Below, piece after piece: positions 46,305-55,919 of a stretch of DNA of 64,000 nt; position 1 is the stretch's first letter, and every line of letters begins with the position of its first letter. Location of the stretch: the NCBI GenBank assembly GCA_024235835.1, contig JACKLQ010000002.1, positions 372,001 to 436,000 of the forward strand, in the 5' to 3' direction. A program made the translations under genes and the position numbers. The stretch is from Thiobacillus sp. (GTDB lineage Bacteria; Pseudomonadota; Gammaproteobacteria; Burkholderiales; Thiobacillaceae). A model generated the notes under the pieces. It was not told the DNA's origin and did not search any database. It saw nothing but the letters and a program-made list of their open reading frames with translations.

Positions 46305-46375
46305 GTTGGGCGAGGGGTCGGAAAGGGCCGGCTGGGATAAAATGCCATGGATTATAGAGACCCAAGGTTTCAACC

Positions 46376-48232
46376 ATGCCCCAATACCGCTCCCGCACCA
46401 CCACCCAAGGCCGCAACATGGCCGGCGCCCGCGCCCTGTGGCGTGCCACCGGCATGAAGGATGGGGATTTCGAGAAACCCATCATCGCCATCGCCAACTC
46501 CTTCACCCAGTTCGTGCCGGGCCACGTCCACCTGAAGGACCTGGGCCAGATGGTGGCCCGGGAGATCGAGGCGGCGGGTGGCGTGGCCAAGGAGTTCAAC
46601 ACCATCGCCGTGGACGACGGCATCGCCATGGGCCATGGCGGCATGCTCTATTCCCTGCCCAGCCGGGACCTGATCGCCGACAGCGTGGAATACATGTGCA
46701 ACGCCCACTGCGCCGACGCCCTGGTGTGCATCTCCAACTGCGACAAGATCACCCCCGGCATGCTCATGGCCGCCCTGCGCCTGAACATCCCCACGGTGTT
46801 CGTATCCGGCGGCCCCATGGAGGCGGGCAAGGTCACCTGGCAGGGCAAGACCATCATGCTGGACCTGGTGGACGCCATGGTGCAGGCCGCCGATTCCAAG
46901 TGTTCGGACGAGGAGGTGGAGGCCACCGAGCGTTCCGCCTGCCCCACCTGCGGTTCCTGCTCCGGCATGTTCACCGCCAACTCCATGAACTGCCTCACCG
47001 AGGCCCTGGGCCTGTCCCTGCCGGGCAACGGTTCCCTGCTGGCCACCCACGCGGACCGCAAGGAACTGTTCCTGCGGGCCGGCCGCACCGCAGTGGACCT
47101 GGCCAAGCGCTATTACGAAGGTGGCGACGAATCCGTGCTGCCCCGTTCCATCGCCACCTTCGAGGCCTTCGAGAACGCCATGGCCCTGGACATCGCCATG
47201 GGGGGCTCCACCAACACCGTGCTGCACCTGCTGGCGGCGGCCCGGGAGGCGGGGGTGGGCTTCACCATGCAGGACATCGACCGCATGAGCCGCAAGGTGC
47301 CCCACCTGGCCAAGGTGGCGCCCAGCACCCAGCAGTACCACATGGAGGACGTGCACCGGGCCGGCGGCGTCATCGCCATCCTGGGGGAACTGGACCGGGC
47401 CGGGCTCATCCACCGCAACTGCCACACCGTGCATAGCAAGACCCTGGGCGAGGCCCTGTCCGTGTGGGACGTGATGCAGGCCCACGACATCTCCGTGTTC
47501 GAGTTCTTCAAGGCCGCCCCCGGCGGCGTGCCCACCCAGGTGGCCTTCAGCCAGAACCGCCGCTACCCGGAACTGGACCTGGACCGGGCCCACGGTTGCC
47601 TGCGGGACAAGGCCCATGCCTACTCCCAGGACGGCGGCCTGGCCGTGCTGTACGGCAACCTCGCCCTGGACGGCTGCATCGTGAAGACCGCCGGCGTGGA
47701 CGCCAGCATCCTCAAGTTCACCGGCCCCGCCCGCATCTTCGAGAGCCAGGACGCCGCCGTGGAAGCCATCCTGGGCGACCGGATCAAGGAAGGCGATGTG
47801 CTGGTTATCCGCTACGAAGGCCCCCGTGGCGGCCCCGGCATGCAGGAGATGCTCTACCCCACCTCCTATTTGAAGTCAAAAGACCTGGGCAAGGCCTGTG
47901 CCCTCATCACAGACGGCCGTTTCTCCGGCGGCACCTCGGGCCTGTCCATCGGCCACGTCTCGCCGGAAGCAGCGGAGGGCGGTGCCATCGGCCTGGTGCA
48001 GGAAGGCGACACCATCGAGATCGACATCCCCCAGCGCAGCATCCATCTCAAGGTGGACGCCGAAGAGTTGTCCCGGCGCAGAGGCGAGATGGAACAGAAA
48101 GGCGCCGACGCCTGGAAGCCCGCGGGACGCAACCGGCCGGTTTCCGCCGCCCTGCGGGCCTATGCGGCCATGACCACCTCCGCCGCCAACGGCGCGGTGC
48201 GGGACGTGAGCCAGGTGGAACGCAAGGTTTGA
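46376..48232 (+). CDS. ilvD: dihydroxy-acid dehydratase
   Basis: Fe-S dehydratase of valine, leucine and isoleucine synthesis. The 618-residue product carries the three cluster cysteines in [10 protein letters not shown] (Cys ~122) and [18 protein letters not shown] (~Cys 195), the DDGIAMGH loop, and [19 protein letters not shown] near the C-terminus. Length fits the long-form enzyme. It is divergent from lgt across 71 bases and followed closely by a small membrane-protein gene. Confidence 0.96.
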   Translation: MPQYRSRTTTQGRNMAGARALWRATGMKDGDFEKPIIAIANSFTQFVPGHVHLKDLGQMVAREIEAAGGVAKEFNTIAVDDGIAMGHGGMLYSLPSRDLIADSVEYMCNAHCADALVCISNCDKITPGMLMAALRLNIPTVFVSGGPMEAGKVTWQGKTIMLDLVDAMVQAADSKCSDEEVEATERSACPTCGSCSGMFTANSMNCLTEALGLSLPGNGSLLATHADRKELFLRAGRTAVDLAKRYYEGGDESVLPRSIATFEAFENAMALDIAMGGSTNTVLHLLAAAREAGVGFTMQDIDRMSRKVPHLAKVAPSTQQYHMEDVHRAGGVIAILGELDRAGLIHRNCHTVHSKTLGEALSVWDVMQAHDISVFEFFKAAPGGVPTQVAFSQNRRYPELDLDRAHGCLRDKAHAYSQDGGLAVLYGNLALDGCIVKTAGVDASILKFTGPARIFESQDAAVEAILGDRIKEGDVLVIRYEGPRGGPGMQEMLYPTSYLKSKDLGKACALITDGRFSGGTSGLSIGHVSPEAAEGGAIGLVQEGDTIEIDIPQRSIHLKVDAEELSRRRGEMEQKGADAWKPAGRNRPVSAALRAYAAMTTSAANGAVRDVSQVERKV

Positions 48233-48238
48233 GGCGTG

Positions 48239-48565
48239 ATGGCCCTGGGCGCGCCTGAACAGGAACCCCTGGATGGCGAGGACCGGGATACCCTGGAGCG
48301 CTTCCGCAACTGGCACGGCTTCCTGGCGGCGGCCCTGGCGGTCAATGCCCTGTTCGTCTATGGCATGCTGGGCAACGTGGCGGACCCCAGCGTCAGCGCC
48401 TGGTTCAAGGCCCTGGTCTGGCTGCCCTTCAACGCCATCGCCACGGCGGTGTACCTGATGCTGGCCCTGCGGCTGTCGAAAGGCCGTGGAGGCATGTTCT
48501 TCGTCACCCTCTGCGCAATCGTAGGCATCGGCAACTGGGTGGTGATGCTGTTGGCGGGCAATTGA
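48239..48565 (+). CDS. small membrane protein, function unknown
   Basis: A 108-residue protein with a short acidic cytoplasmic head (EQEPLDGEDRDTLERF) and three predicted transmembrane helices (FLAAALAVNALFVYGML, ALVWLPFNAIATAVYLMLAL, MFFVTLCAIVGIGNWVVMLL). The start is the ATG at 48239, 6 bases after the ilvD stop, with a GTG directly before it as an alternative. It sits in a run of closely spaced genes ilvD - this gene - parA-like - mutarotase. No family recognised. Confidence 0.7.
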   Translation: MALGAPEQEPLDGEDRDTLERFRNWHGFLAAALAVNALFVYGMLGNVADPSVSAWFKALVWLPFNAIATAVYLMLALRLSKGRGGMFFVTLCAIVGIGNWVVMLLAGN

Positions 48566-48579
48566 AACGGGAGACGACC

Positions 48580-49206
48580 ATGAGCAAGCAGCAGATGAAG
48601 ACCCTCCTGGTGGCCAACCCCAAGGGCGGCAGCGGCAAGACCACCCTGGCCACCAACCTGGCGGGCTACCTGGCCAGCATAGGCCAGCAGGTGGCCCTCA
48701 TGGACATGGACCGGCAGCAATCCGCCAATGCCTGGCTGGACCTGCGGGAAGAGGAACTGCCCCCCATCGCCCGCTTCCAGAGCGGCACCAGCCCGGACTG
48801 GCTGGTGATCGACTCCCCCGCCGGCCTCCACGGCAAGATGCTGGAACGGGCCCTCAAGCTGGCCACCCAGGTGGTGGTACCCGTCTCTCCCTCCATGTTC
48901 GACATGGCCGCCAGCCAGGACTTCCTCGACGCCCTCCAGGCGGAGCGGGGGGTGCGCAAGGGCAGGATATTCGTAGGCGTGGTGGGCATGCGCATCGACC
49001 CCCGCACCCGCATGGGCCTGACCCTGCAGGAATTCCTGGAAAAGCAGGACCTGCCCGTGCTGGCCTACCTGCGCTACGCCCAGAGCTATGTGAACGCGGC
49101 CTTCGAGGGCAAGAGTCTGTTCGACCTACCCCATCACCTGGCCAGCCGGGAACTGGAACAGTGGGATTATTTGATCAATTGGCTGAATCAGGAGATTGCA
49201 CCATGA
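48580..49206 (+). CDS. ParA/MinD-family ATPase, orphan
   Basis: A 208-residue P-loop protein with the deviant Walker A motif NPKGGSGKTT (~residue 15), A' motif LMDMDRQQSANAW (the usual DxDPQ reads DMDRQ) and WLVIDSPAGL. No parB-like partner is next to it, so it is not the chromosomal segregation ParA; such orphans position other cellular cargo. Start at the ATG at 48580 with GGGAG upstream; a TTG six codons earlier is open. The stop overlaps the mutarotase start (ATGA). Confidence 0.85.
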   Translation: MSKQQMKTLLVANPKGGSGKTTLATNLAGYLASIGQQVALMDMDRQQSANAWLDLREEELPPIARFQSGTSPDWLVIDSPAGLHGKMLERALKLATQVVVPVSPSMFDMAASQDFLDALQAERGVRKGRIFVGVVGMRIDPRTRMGLTLQEFLEKQDLPVLAYLRYAQSYVNAAFEGKSLFDLPHHLASRELEQWDYLINWLNQEIAP

Positions 49207-50132
49207 GTACCCCCCAAACCCTTGCCGACCTCAACAGCCGTTTCGGCCTGCCCGCCCTGAAATTCGTGGAAGGCCCCGGCGGCCTGATCTTCGCCGAGAT
49301 CGACAACAAGCTGGGCAGCGCCACCCTGTGCCTCCAGGGCGCCCACATCACCACCTTCCGGCCCAAGGACCAGGCGGAGCCGGTGATCTGGCTGTCGGAC
49401 CTGGCCAAGTTCGCCGCGGGCAAGTCCATCCGCGGCGGCGCACCCGTGTGCTGGCCCTGGTTCGGCCCCCATGCCACGGAAAGCGGGTTCCCCGGCCACG
49501 GCTTCGCCCGCACGGTGATGTGGGAAGTGACCGGCAGCGCCGCCCTGGCCTCCGGCGAGACGGAAATCCACCTGGCCCTGGTGGATACGGACCAGACCCG
49601 GGCCCACTGGCCCCATCCCAGCCGGGTGGAACTGAAGGCCGTGGTGGGCAAAAGCCTGAAGATCGATCTCACCACCACCAACATGGGCGGCGGGGATATC
49701 ACCATCGGCGAGGCCCTGCACACCTACTTCCGCATCGGCGACATCGCCCGCATCGGCATCACCGGCCTGGAGGGCTGCGAGTTCGTGGACAAGGTGGACG
49801 GTAGCCAGCGCAAGACCCAGGCCGGCGCCATCGCCTGCACCGGCGAGGTGGACCGGGTGTACGTGAACACCGCCGCCACCTGCGTCATCGAGGACCAGGA
49901 CCTGAAGCGCCGCATCGTCATCGAGAAGGCCGGCTCCCGTTCCACCGTGGTGTGGACTCCCTGGGCGGAAAAGGCGGACAAGATGGGCGACTTCGGCCCC
50001 GTGGTGGACAATGCGGGCGGCTGGCGCGCCATGGTGTGCGTGGAGTCCGCCAACGCCGTGGATAACGTGGTGATCGTCCCCGCCGGCCAGAGCCATGTCA
50101 TGAGCGTGACCTACTCCGCCGAGGCCCTTTGA
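49203..50132 (+). CDS. D-hexose-6-phosphate mutarotase, YeaD-like
   Basis: Aldose-1-epimerase-fold enzyme that interconverts anomers of hexose-6-phosphates. The 309-residue product shows GGAPVCWPWFGPH, the catalytic-His stretch SGFPGHGFARTVMWEV, and EALHTYFRIGDI with the second conserved His; a later Glu (VCVESANAVDN) completes the family pattern. It starts within the ParA-like stop codon (ATGA overlap). An EPS or glycogen link is possible but not shown. Confidence 0.88.
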   Translation: MSTPQTLADLNSRFGLPALKFVEGPGGLIFAEIDNKLGSATLCLQGAHITTFRPKDQAEPVIWLSDLAKFAAGKSIRGGAPVCWPWFGPHATESGFPGHGFARTVMWEVTGSAALASGETEIHLALVDTDQTRAHWPHPSRVELKAVVGKSLKIDLTTTNMGGGDITIGEALHTYFRIGDIARIGITGLEGCEFVDKVDGSQRKTQAGAIACTGEVDRVYVNTAATCVIEDQDLKRRIVIEKAGSRSTVVWTPWAEKADKMGDFGPVVDNAGGWRAMVCVESANAVDNVVIVPAGQSHVMSVTYSAEAL

Positions 50133-50227
50133 AGCACCGCTCCTGGGGAGTTCTTGACCTCCGCCAATGTCCAAGTTCTGCCTTCGCGCTACAATGCGCG
50201 CCCTCAATTCCTTGATTTAGAAGCGGA

Positions 50228-51493
50228 ATGCAGCTTTTCGCCTGCGGCGTGAACCACCACACGGCCCCCGTCTCCATACGGGAGCGGGTGGCGTTTCCGC
50301 CGGACATCCTGCCCAAAGCCCTGGTTGACGTGACCGGGGAGCGATCGGGTGCCAAACCTCTTGCCCGGGAGGCGGCGATCCTCTCCACCTGCAACCGCAC
50401 GGAAATCTACTGCAACACGCCGGAGCCCCAGGGGGTGGCGGATTGGCTGGCCAGCTTCCACGGCCTGCCGGCCAAGGACGTGAAGCCCTATCTCTATTTG
50501 CTGCCCCAGGACAAGGCGGCCAACCATGCCTTCCGCGTGGCCTCGGGCCTGGATTCCATGGTGCTGGGTGAGACCCAGATCCTGGGCCAGATGAAGCAGG
50601 CGGCGGAGAAGGCCAACGACGCCGGCACCCTGGGCCTGCTGCTCAACAAGCTGTTCCAGCGCACCTTCTCCGTGGCCAAGGAAGTCCGTACCGCCACCGA
50701 GATCGGCGCCAACACGGTGTCCATGTCCGCCGCCGCCGTCACCCTGGCGGAACGCATCTTCCCCAGCATCGCCGGCCAGGCCATCCTGTTCATCGGCGCC
50801 GGCGAGATGATCGAACTGGTGGCCACCCACTTCGCCGCCAAGAACCCCAAGCGCATCATGGTGGTGAACCGCACCATCGAACGGGCCCGGGACCTGGCCA
50901 ACAAGTTCGGCGGCGAGGCGGCGGCCCTCAGCAACCTGCCGGAACTGCTGGCGGATTTCGACATCCTGGTCACCTCCACCGCCAGCCCCCTGCCCATCGT
51001 CGGCCTGGGCATGGTGGAACGCGTCGTCAAGCAGCGCAAACACCGGCCCATGTTCATGGTGGACCTGGCCGTGCCCCGGGATATCGAAAGCGAGGTGGGG
51101 GAACTGGACGACGTGTTCCTCTACACCGTGGATGACCTGGGCGAGGTGGTGCGCCAGGGCCACGACAGCCGCCAGTCCGCCGTCACCCAGGCCGAGGCCA
51201 TCATCTCCGCCCGGGTGTACGAGTTCATGCACTGGATGGACACCCGCAAGACCGTGCCCGTGATCCGCAGCCTGCGGGACCACGGCGAGCGCCTGCGCCG
51301 CCACGAGCTGGAAAAGGCCCATCGCGCCCTGGCCCGGGGCGACGACCCCCAGCAGGTGCTGGAGGCCCTGAGCCGGGGCCTCATCAACAAGCTGCTGCAC
51401 GACCCCAGCCACACCCTCAACCAGGCCGGCGACTCCGAACGGGAGGAACTGGCGCGCCTGGTCTCCCGTCTCTACAACCTGCATAACGACTAG
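50228..51493 (+). CDS. hemA: glutamyl-tRNA reductase
   Basis: First enzyme of C5-pathway tetrapyrrole synthesis. The 421-residue product has the catalytic Cys in [12 protein letters not shown] (~residue 50), the substrate-binding [16 protein letters not shown], the NADPH-binding [15 protein letters not shown] and the C-terminal dimerisation helix. A -10-like TACAAT at 50190-50195 is the likely promoter element. It leads the run hemA-prfA-prmC, the usual order in proteobacteria. Confidence 0.96.
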   Translation: MQLFACGVNHHTAPVSIRERVAFPPDILPKALVDVTGERSGAKPLAREAAILSTCNRTEIYCNTPEPQGVADWLASFHGLPAKDVKPYLYLLPQDKAANHAFRVASGLDSMVLGETQILGQMKQAAEKANDAGTLGLLLNKLFQRTFSVAKEVRTATEIGANTVSMSAAAVTLAERIFPSIAGQAILFIGAGEMIELVATHFAAKNPKRIMVVNRTIERARDLANKFGGEAAALSNLPELLADFDILVTSTASPLPIVGLGMVERVVKQRKHRPMFMVDLAVPRDIESEVGELDDVFLYTVDDLGEVVRQGHDSRQSAVTQAEAIISARVYEFMHWMDTRKTVPVIRSLRDHGERLRRHELEKAHRALARGDDPQQVLEALSRGLINKLLHDPSHTLNQAGDSEREELARLVSRLYNLHND

Positions 51494-51502
51494 AACCAAG
51501 TT

Positions 51503-51550
51503 GGCAGTCATCAGTCGGCAGCTTGCAGTCACTGCTAACTGATGACTGCC
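51503..51550. repeat. palindromic repeat between hemA and prfA
   Basis: A perfect 13-bp inverted repeat GGCAGTCATCAGT (51503-51515) / ACTGATGACTGCC (51538-51550), with internal GCAGTC/ACTGC units, resembles a dispersed TCAGTCGGCAGT-type extragenic repeat that I know from other genomes. It ends 11 bases before the prfA ATG and could affect read-through or prfA translation. Confidence 0.6.
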
Positions 51551-51561
51551 TACTGCAGACG

Positions 51562-52644
51562 ATGAAATCCTCTCTCCAAGACAAGCTCGCCAATCTCGCC
51601 GACCGCCTGGCGGAACTCAATGCCCTGCTGTCCAGCGAAACCGCCACGGCGGACATGGACCAGTACCGCAAGCTCAACCGGGAGCACGCCGAGATCACCC
51701 CCGTGGTGGAGCACTACCGGGCCTGGCAGCAGGCCAGCGCGGACCTGAAGACCGCCGAGGGTCTGCTTTCAGACCTGGAGATGCGGGACTTCGCCCAGGA
51801 GGAGATCGACGCCGCCAAAGTCAGGCTGGATAACCTGGAGCAGGAACTCCAGGTGCTGCTGCTGCCCCGGGACCCCAACGACGAGCGCAACATCTTCCTG
51901 GAAATTCGCGCCGGCACCGGCGGCAATGAATCCGCCCTGTTCGCCGGCGACCTGTTCCGCATGTATGCCCGCTACGCCGAGCGCCAGCGCTGGAAGGTGG
52001 AAATCGTTTCCGAGAGCGAAGGCGAGGTGGGGGGCTACAAGGAGATCATCTGCCGGATCATCGGCCAGGGGGCCTACTCCAAGCTCAAGTTCGAATCCGG
52101 CGGCCACCGGGTGCAACGGGTGCCCGACACGGAAACCCAGGGCCGCATCCACACCTCCGCCTGCACCGTGGCCATCATGCCCGAGGCGGACGAACTGGAA
52201 GACATCCAGCTCAATCCCGCCGACCTGCGCATCGACACCTTCCGCGCCAGCGGCGCCGGCGGCCAGCACATCAACAAGACCGACTCGGCGGTGCGCGTCA
52301 CCCACCTGCCCAGCGGCCTGGTGGTGGAATGCCAGGACGGCCGCTCCCAGCACCAGAACAAGGCCCAGGCCCTCCAGGTCCTGGCCGCCCGCCTCAAGGA
52401 CCAGCAGGAACGGGAAGCCCACGCCAAGGAAGCCAGCACCCGCAAGAGCCTGGTGGGCACCGGCGACCGCTCGGACCGCATCCGCACCTACAACTTCCCC
52501 CAGGGCCGGGTCACGGACCACCGCATCAACCTCACCCTGTACAAGATCGGCGCCATCATGGAAGGGGACCTGGACGAACTCATCGCCGCTCTCACCGCCG
52601 AGCACCAGGCCGACCAGCTGGCCACACTTTCCGGGGAAGACTGA
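51562..52644 (+). CDS. prfA: peptide chain release factor 1
   Basis: Class I release factor reading UAA and UAG. The 360-residue product has the GGQ motif ([18 protein letters not shown], ~residue 235) and the stop-codon recognition tripeptide as P-D-T ([12 protein letters not shown]), where many RF1 proteins read P-A-T or P-V-T. The start at the ATG at 51562 ([16 protein letters not shown]) gives the standard length; the open frame further upstream is repeat sequence. PrmC, encoded next, methylates the GGQ Gln. Confidence 0.96.
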   Translation: MKSSLQDKLANLADRLAELNALLSSETATADMDQYRKLNREHAEITPVVEHYRAWQQASADLKTAEGLLSDLEMRDFAQEEIDAAKVRLDNLEQELQVLLLPRDPNDERNIFLEIRAGTGGNESALFAGDLFRMYARYAERQRWKVEIVSESEGEVGGYKEIICRIIGQGAYSKLKFESGGHRVQRVPDTETQGRIHTSACTVAIMPEADELEDIQLNPADLRIDTFRASGAGGQHINKTDSAVRVTHLPSGLVVECQDGRSQHQNKAQALQVLAARLKDQQEREAHAKEASTRKSLVGTGDRSDRIRTYNFPQGRVTDHRINLTLYKIGAIMEGDLDELIAALTAEHQADQLATLSGED

Positions 52645-52646
52645 GC

Positions 52647-53507
52647 GTGGCCTCCCTGGCGGACCTCCTCAAATCCGCCACCACCCGCCTGGAAAAAGCC
52701 CTGGATCTGGAGCACCGGGAAGCCCGGCTGGAGACCCGGATCCTTGCCGCCCATGCGCTGGGGGTTGGCCGGGCCTGGCTCATCGCCCACGACCGTGACG
52801 AACTGTCCATGAAAGAAGCCGGTAGCCTGGAAGCGCTTTTCGCCCGAAGGGAAAAAGGCGAGCCCGTGGCCTACATCCTGGGCGAAAGGGAGTTCTACGG
52901 ACGTCTCTTCCGGGTCACTCCGGACGTGCTCATTCCCCGCCCGGAGACGGAACTGCTGGTGGAAGCCGCCCTGGCCCGCCTGCCCAAGGACCGCCCCGGC
53001 CGAATCCTGGACCTGGGCACGGGCAGCGGCTGCATCGCCATCACCCTGGCCCTGGAGCGCCCGGACTGCGAAATCACGGCGTCCGACGCGAGCCCGGCCA
53101 GCCTGGACATCGTGCGCGGCAACGCCGCCCGGCTGGACGCTGGTAACGTTCGGATTATCCGAAGCGACTGGTATGATCGACTCGGAACCATGAGCTTCGA
53201 CATGATCGTCTCGAATCCCCCTTACATCGCCCTCGGCGACATTCACCTGCGCCGGGGAGACCTGCCCCACGAACCCGTTCATGCCCTGGTTTCCGGCCCC
53301 CTGGGGCTGGACGCAATCCATGCCATCGTGACCCGGGCGGCCGACCACCTGACAACTGAAGGATGGCTCCTGTTCGAGCACGGCTTTGACCAGGCCGGGG
53401 CCGGTGCGGCCGCCCTGGCCCAGGCAGGCTTCGAGCGCATCTTCACGCTCCAGGACCTGGGGGGACAGGCCCGGGTCACGGGGGGGCAGTGGCCATCGCG
53501 GGCATGA
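52647..53507 (+). CDS. prmC: peptide chain release factor N5-glutamine methyltransferase
   Basis: Methylates the GGQ glutamine of release factors. The 286-residue product begins at a GTG 2 bases after the prfA stop (VASLADLLKSATTRL). It has an N-terminal helical domain, SAM motif ILDLGTGSGCIAITLAL (~residue 120) and the catalytic NPPY in MIVSNPPYIALGD. Its stop overlaps the start of the PqqD-like gene (ATGA), tying a housekeeping operon to the HPr-rel-A module. Confidence 0.94.
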   Translation: MASLADLLKSATTRLEKALDLEHREARLETRILAAHALGVGRAWLIAHDRDELSMKEAGSLEALFARREKGEPVAYILGEREFYGRLFRVTPDVLIPRPETELLVEAALARLPKDRPGRILDLGTGSGCIAITLALERPDCEITASDASPASLDIVRGNAARLDAGNVRIIRSDWYDRLGTMSFDMIVSNPPYIALGDIHLRRGDLPHEPVHALVSGPLGLDAIHAIVTRAADHLTTEGWLLFEHGFDQAGAGAAALAQAGFERIFTLQDLGGQARVTGGQWPSRA

Positions 53508-53803
53508 CCTCGACGGCCTGCTACCGCATCCCCCCCGGGGTGGAATTCCAGCGCTGGCAAGGCGGGGAGGAATGGGTCATTTACCATTCGGGCACGGGGG
53601 AAACCCTGCGCCTATCCGATGCCGCCCTGGCCGTCATTGACTTGCTGTCACAGACGGGCCCCATGGACCAGTCGAGCCTGGCCGAGGCCCTGAACGGCAT
53701 GATGGATGCCCCCTTGCCCCAGGAGGAAATCAACGGCGCCCTGGCCGAACTGCTGCGCGTGTTGCTCACCCACGAATGCGTGGAGCAGACGGCATGCGCC
53801 TGA
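53504..53803 (+). CDS. HPr-rel-A system PqqD-family protein
   Basis: A 99-residue winged-helix protein of the PqqD type (YRIPPGVEFQRWQGGEEWVIYHSGTGETLRLSDAALAVIDLL is the PqqD-like core). PqqD-like proteins bind peptides and present them to a modifying enzyme. The combination with an HprK-related kinase and a nucleotidyltransferase is the known but uncharacterised HPr-rel-A system. The ATG at 53504 overlaps the prmC stop; a GTG five codons earlier is open. It overlaps the kinase gene by 10 bases. Confidence 0.8.
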   Translation: MTSTACYRIPPGVEFQRWQGGEEWVIYHSGTGETLRLSDAALAVIDLLSQTGPMDQSSLAEALNGMMDAPLPQEEINGALAELLRVLLTHECVEQTACA

Positions 53804-54693
53804 AGGACCTGGCCCCACGGGAACTCGAGGGGCGTCTGCGCTCCGGCCTGCAGATCGGCACCGGCCCTTTCACCTTCCGCATCGCCAGTCGCCTGCCGGA
53901 CATCGCCCGGGGCCTGGCCCGGCTCTACGCCGAGTTTCCCCTGGTGGAAGGCCCTTACGCCGACTTCCACGTGCGCATCGACGCCATGCATGGCTTGCGG
54001 CGCTTGTTCAGCCCCCAGGCCCAGTTCTGGATGGATGGCCACACGCCCTTCATGCCCCTGCCCCGGGACCAGGCCTTCGCCATGCTGGAGTGGGGCATGA
54101 ACTGGTGCATTGCCGGCCATGCCCACCATTACCTCATGCTCCACGCCGCCGTCCTGGAGCGCAATGGCCGGGCGCTCATCATGCCCGGGGACCCGGGTGC
54201 CGGGAAAAGCACCCTCACCGCCGCCCTCATGCTGGACGGCTGGCGCCTGCTGTCCGACGAGATCACCCTCATCGACCGGGACGACGGCCTCCTCCATGGC
54301 CTGGCCCGACCCGTCAGCCTGAAGAACGCCTCCATCGACATCATCCAGGCCCACGCCCCCGATGCTGTCCTGGGCGACGTGGCCCGCGACACCCACAAGG
54401 GCACCGTGGGCCACCTGCGCCCCACCGCCCCCAGCGTGGAACGCATCGGCATTCCAGCCCGCCCCGCGTGGATCGTGTTTCCCCGCTGGAAGTCCCAGGC
54501 CGAAACGCGCTTGAGCCCCCATTCCAAGTCCGCCGCCTTCCTGCACCTGGCCAGCCACGCCTTCAACTACAGCCTGCTGGGTCCCCTGGGGTTCCGGCTC
54601 GTGGCGGACCTGATGGACGCCTGCGAGTGCTGGGATTTCGAGTACAGCCAGCTACCGGACGCCATCCGGCTTTTCCGGGAACTCTCGGAATGA
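53794..54693 (+). CDS. HprK-related kinase A
   Basis: A 299-residue protein related to HPr serine kinase/phosphorylase. The P-loop is GDPGAGKSTLTAAL (~residue 132) and LLSDEITLIDRDDG follows as the second nucleotide-binding motif. The HPr substrate-binding parts of true HprK are not apparent. The start at 53794 is favoured by GGAG 8 bases upstream. It is coupled to both neighbours (10-base overlap before, ATGA overlap after). Its phosphorylation target is unknown; no HPr gene is nearby. Confidence 0.85.
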   Translation: MRLKDLAPRELEGRLRSGLQIGTGPFTFRIASRLPDIARGLARLYAEFPLVEGPYADFHVRIDAMHGLRRLFSPQAQFWMDGHTPFMPLPRDQAFAMLEWGMNWCIAGHAHHYLMLHAAVLERNGRALIMPGDPGAGKSTLTAALMLDGWRLLSDEITLIDRDDGLLHGLARPVSLKNASIDIIQAHAPDAVLGDVARDTHKGTVGHLRPTAPSVERIGIPARPAWIVFPRWKSQAETRLSPHSKSAAFLHLASHAFNYSLLGPLGFRLVADLMDACECWDFEYSQLPDAIRLFRELSE

Positions 54694-55784
54694 AGATGCA
54701 TTGCAGCCCCTTGCTGGATGTCCTGGCCGACCCCGGGCACATGGCCGTCCTGGACCTGGCCGGTTGGGACATCCTGCTGCGCCAGGCCCACCGGGCCGGC
54801 CTGTTGTCACGCATTGCCGTACTGGCCGGCGACCTGGGACTGGATGTGCCCCCCCAGGCAGGACATTGGTTCGACGCCGCCCGCTCCATTGCCGACCGCC
54901 AATTGCGCGCGGTGCATTGGGAAGCCCGCAAGCTCGACCAGGCCCTGGCCAATGAGGGCGTGCCCGTGGTCCTGCTCAAGGGCGCCGCCTACGCGCTGGC
55001 CGATCTTCCGTCCGCCCGGGGCCGGGTATTTGGCGACATCGACATCCTGGTGCCCAAACCTTCCCTGGGCCGGGTGGAAGGCGCGCTGCGACTTCATGGC
55101 TGGCACGGCACCCACCATTCCGCCTACGACCAGCGCTACTACCGCCAGTGGATGCACGAGTTGCCGCCCCTGACACACATCCGCCGTCAGAGCACCCTGG
55201 ACGTGCACCACAACCTGCTGCCCGAAACCGCCCGCATCAAGACCCACCCTGAGAAGGTGATCGCCAAAGCCGAACTCCTGCCTGGCTTCAAGGCCCTCCA
55301 TGTGCCATGCCTGGAAGACCTGGTCCTCCACTCCGCCACCCACCTTTTCCACGAAGGCGAGTGGGACCATGGACTGCGGGACCTGGCGGACCTGGACGCC
55401 CTGATGCGCCATGGCGCCACCCGCGAAGGCTGGTGGGAAGCCTTGTGGCAGCGTGGGGAGGAACTCCAACTGACGGTGCCCCTGGCCCTGGCGACACGCT
55501 ACGCCGAAGCCCTCCTTGGCACGCCCGTGCCGAATACCTTGCTCGACAGGTCGCGCAGATCGCTCTCTTTCTTCGGATGGCCACTGCGGGACGCCCTGTT
55601 CTTGCGGGGTTTTTCCACCTGTCACCCCGAATGCCGCATGGGGGGAAACGCCCTGGCGGAATTCATGCTTTATGTGCGTTCCCACGCGCTGCGCATGCCC
55701 CCGCATTTGCTGTTGCCCCACCTGGCCTACAAGGCCTGGCTGGCGGTGCGGGGTCCCATGCCAGAGAATGCCAAGAGCCGGTGA
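54690..55784 (+). CDS. nucleotidyltransferase-family protein (PF14907-like), HPr-rel-A associated
   Basis: A 364-residue protein with a pol-beta-type catalytic motif FGDIDILVPK (~residue 118, two metal-binding Asp) after VVLLKGAAYALADL, the NTP_transf_5 pattern. The C-terminal half is helical with conserved LVLHSATHLFHEGEWDHGLRDLADLDAL. Such proteins recur with HprK-related kinases and PqqD-like proteins. It begins in the kinase stop codon (ATGA). The PrsR-type dyad for the next gene starts 6 bases after its stop. Confidence 0.82.
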   Translation: MKMHCSPLLDVLADPGHMAVLDLAGWDILLRQAHRAGLLSRIAVLAGDLGLDVPPQAGHWFDAARSIADRQLRAVHWEARKLDQALANEGVPVVLLKGAAYALADLPSARGRVFGDIDILVPKPSLGRVEGALRLHGWHGTHHSAYDQRYYRQWMHELPPLTHIRRQSTLDVHHNLLPETARIKTHPEKVIAKAELLPGFKALHVPCLEDLVLHSATHLFHEGEWDHGLRDLADLDALMRHGATREGWWEALWQRGEELQLTVPLALATRYAEALLGTPVPNTLLDRSRRSLSFFGWPLRDALFLRGFSTCHPECRMGGNALAEFMLYVRSHALRMPPHLLLPHLAYKAWLAVRGPMPENAKSR

Positions 55785-55789
55785 GTGGA

Positions 55790-55806
55790 TGTCGATTTTT
55801 TTTACA
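55790..55806 (+). promoter_or_regulatory. candidate PrsR enhancer dyad upstream of the 55920 gene
   Basis: TGTC-N9-TACA, centred at 55798 and 71 bp upstream of the -24 box. The spacer is a T-tract, which would favour bending. It is the same half-site pattern as at 22283 and 31308, with the 5-base TGTCG shared by all three. Confidence 0.55.
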
Positions 55807-55868
55807 AACGTCCCCTGCCCGAAACCCCGATCTCGCCTAATCAGCGGTTTTTCTGGGGAAAACCACCA

Positions 55869-55884
55869 AGGCATGGAACTTGCT
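55869..55884 (+). promoter_or_regulatory. sigma-54 (-24/-12) promoter
   Basis: AGGCATGGAACTTGCT keeps the invariant GG and GC at the correct 12-base separation, a perfect -12 TTGCT and two changes in the -24 element (A for T at its first base, T for C at its sixth). The start point would lie near 55895, about 25 bases before the ATG at 55920. Confidence 0.75.
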
Positions 55885-55919
55885 AATATCTGACAAACCT
55901 TTGATTTGGCGGACACACC

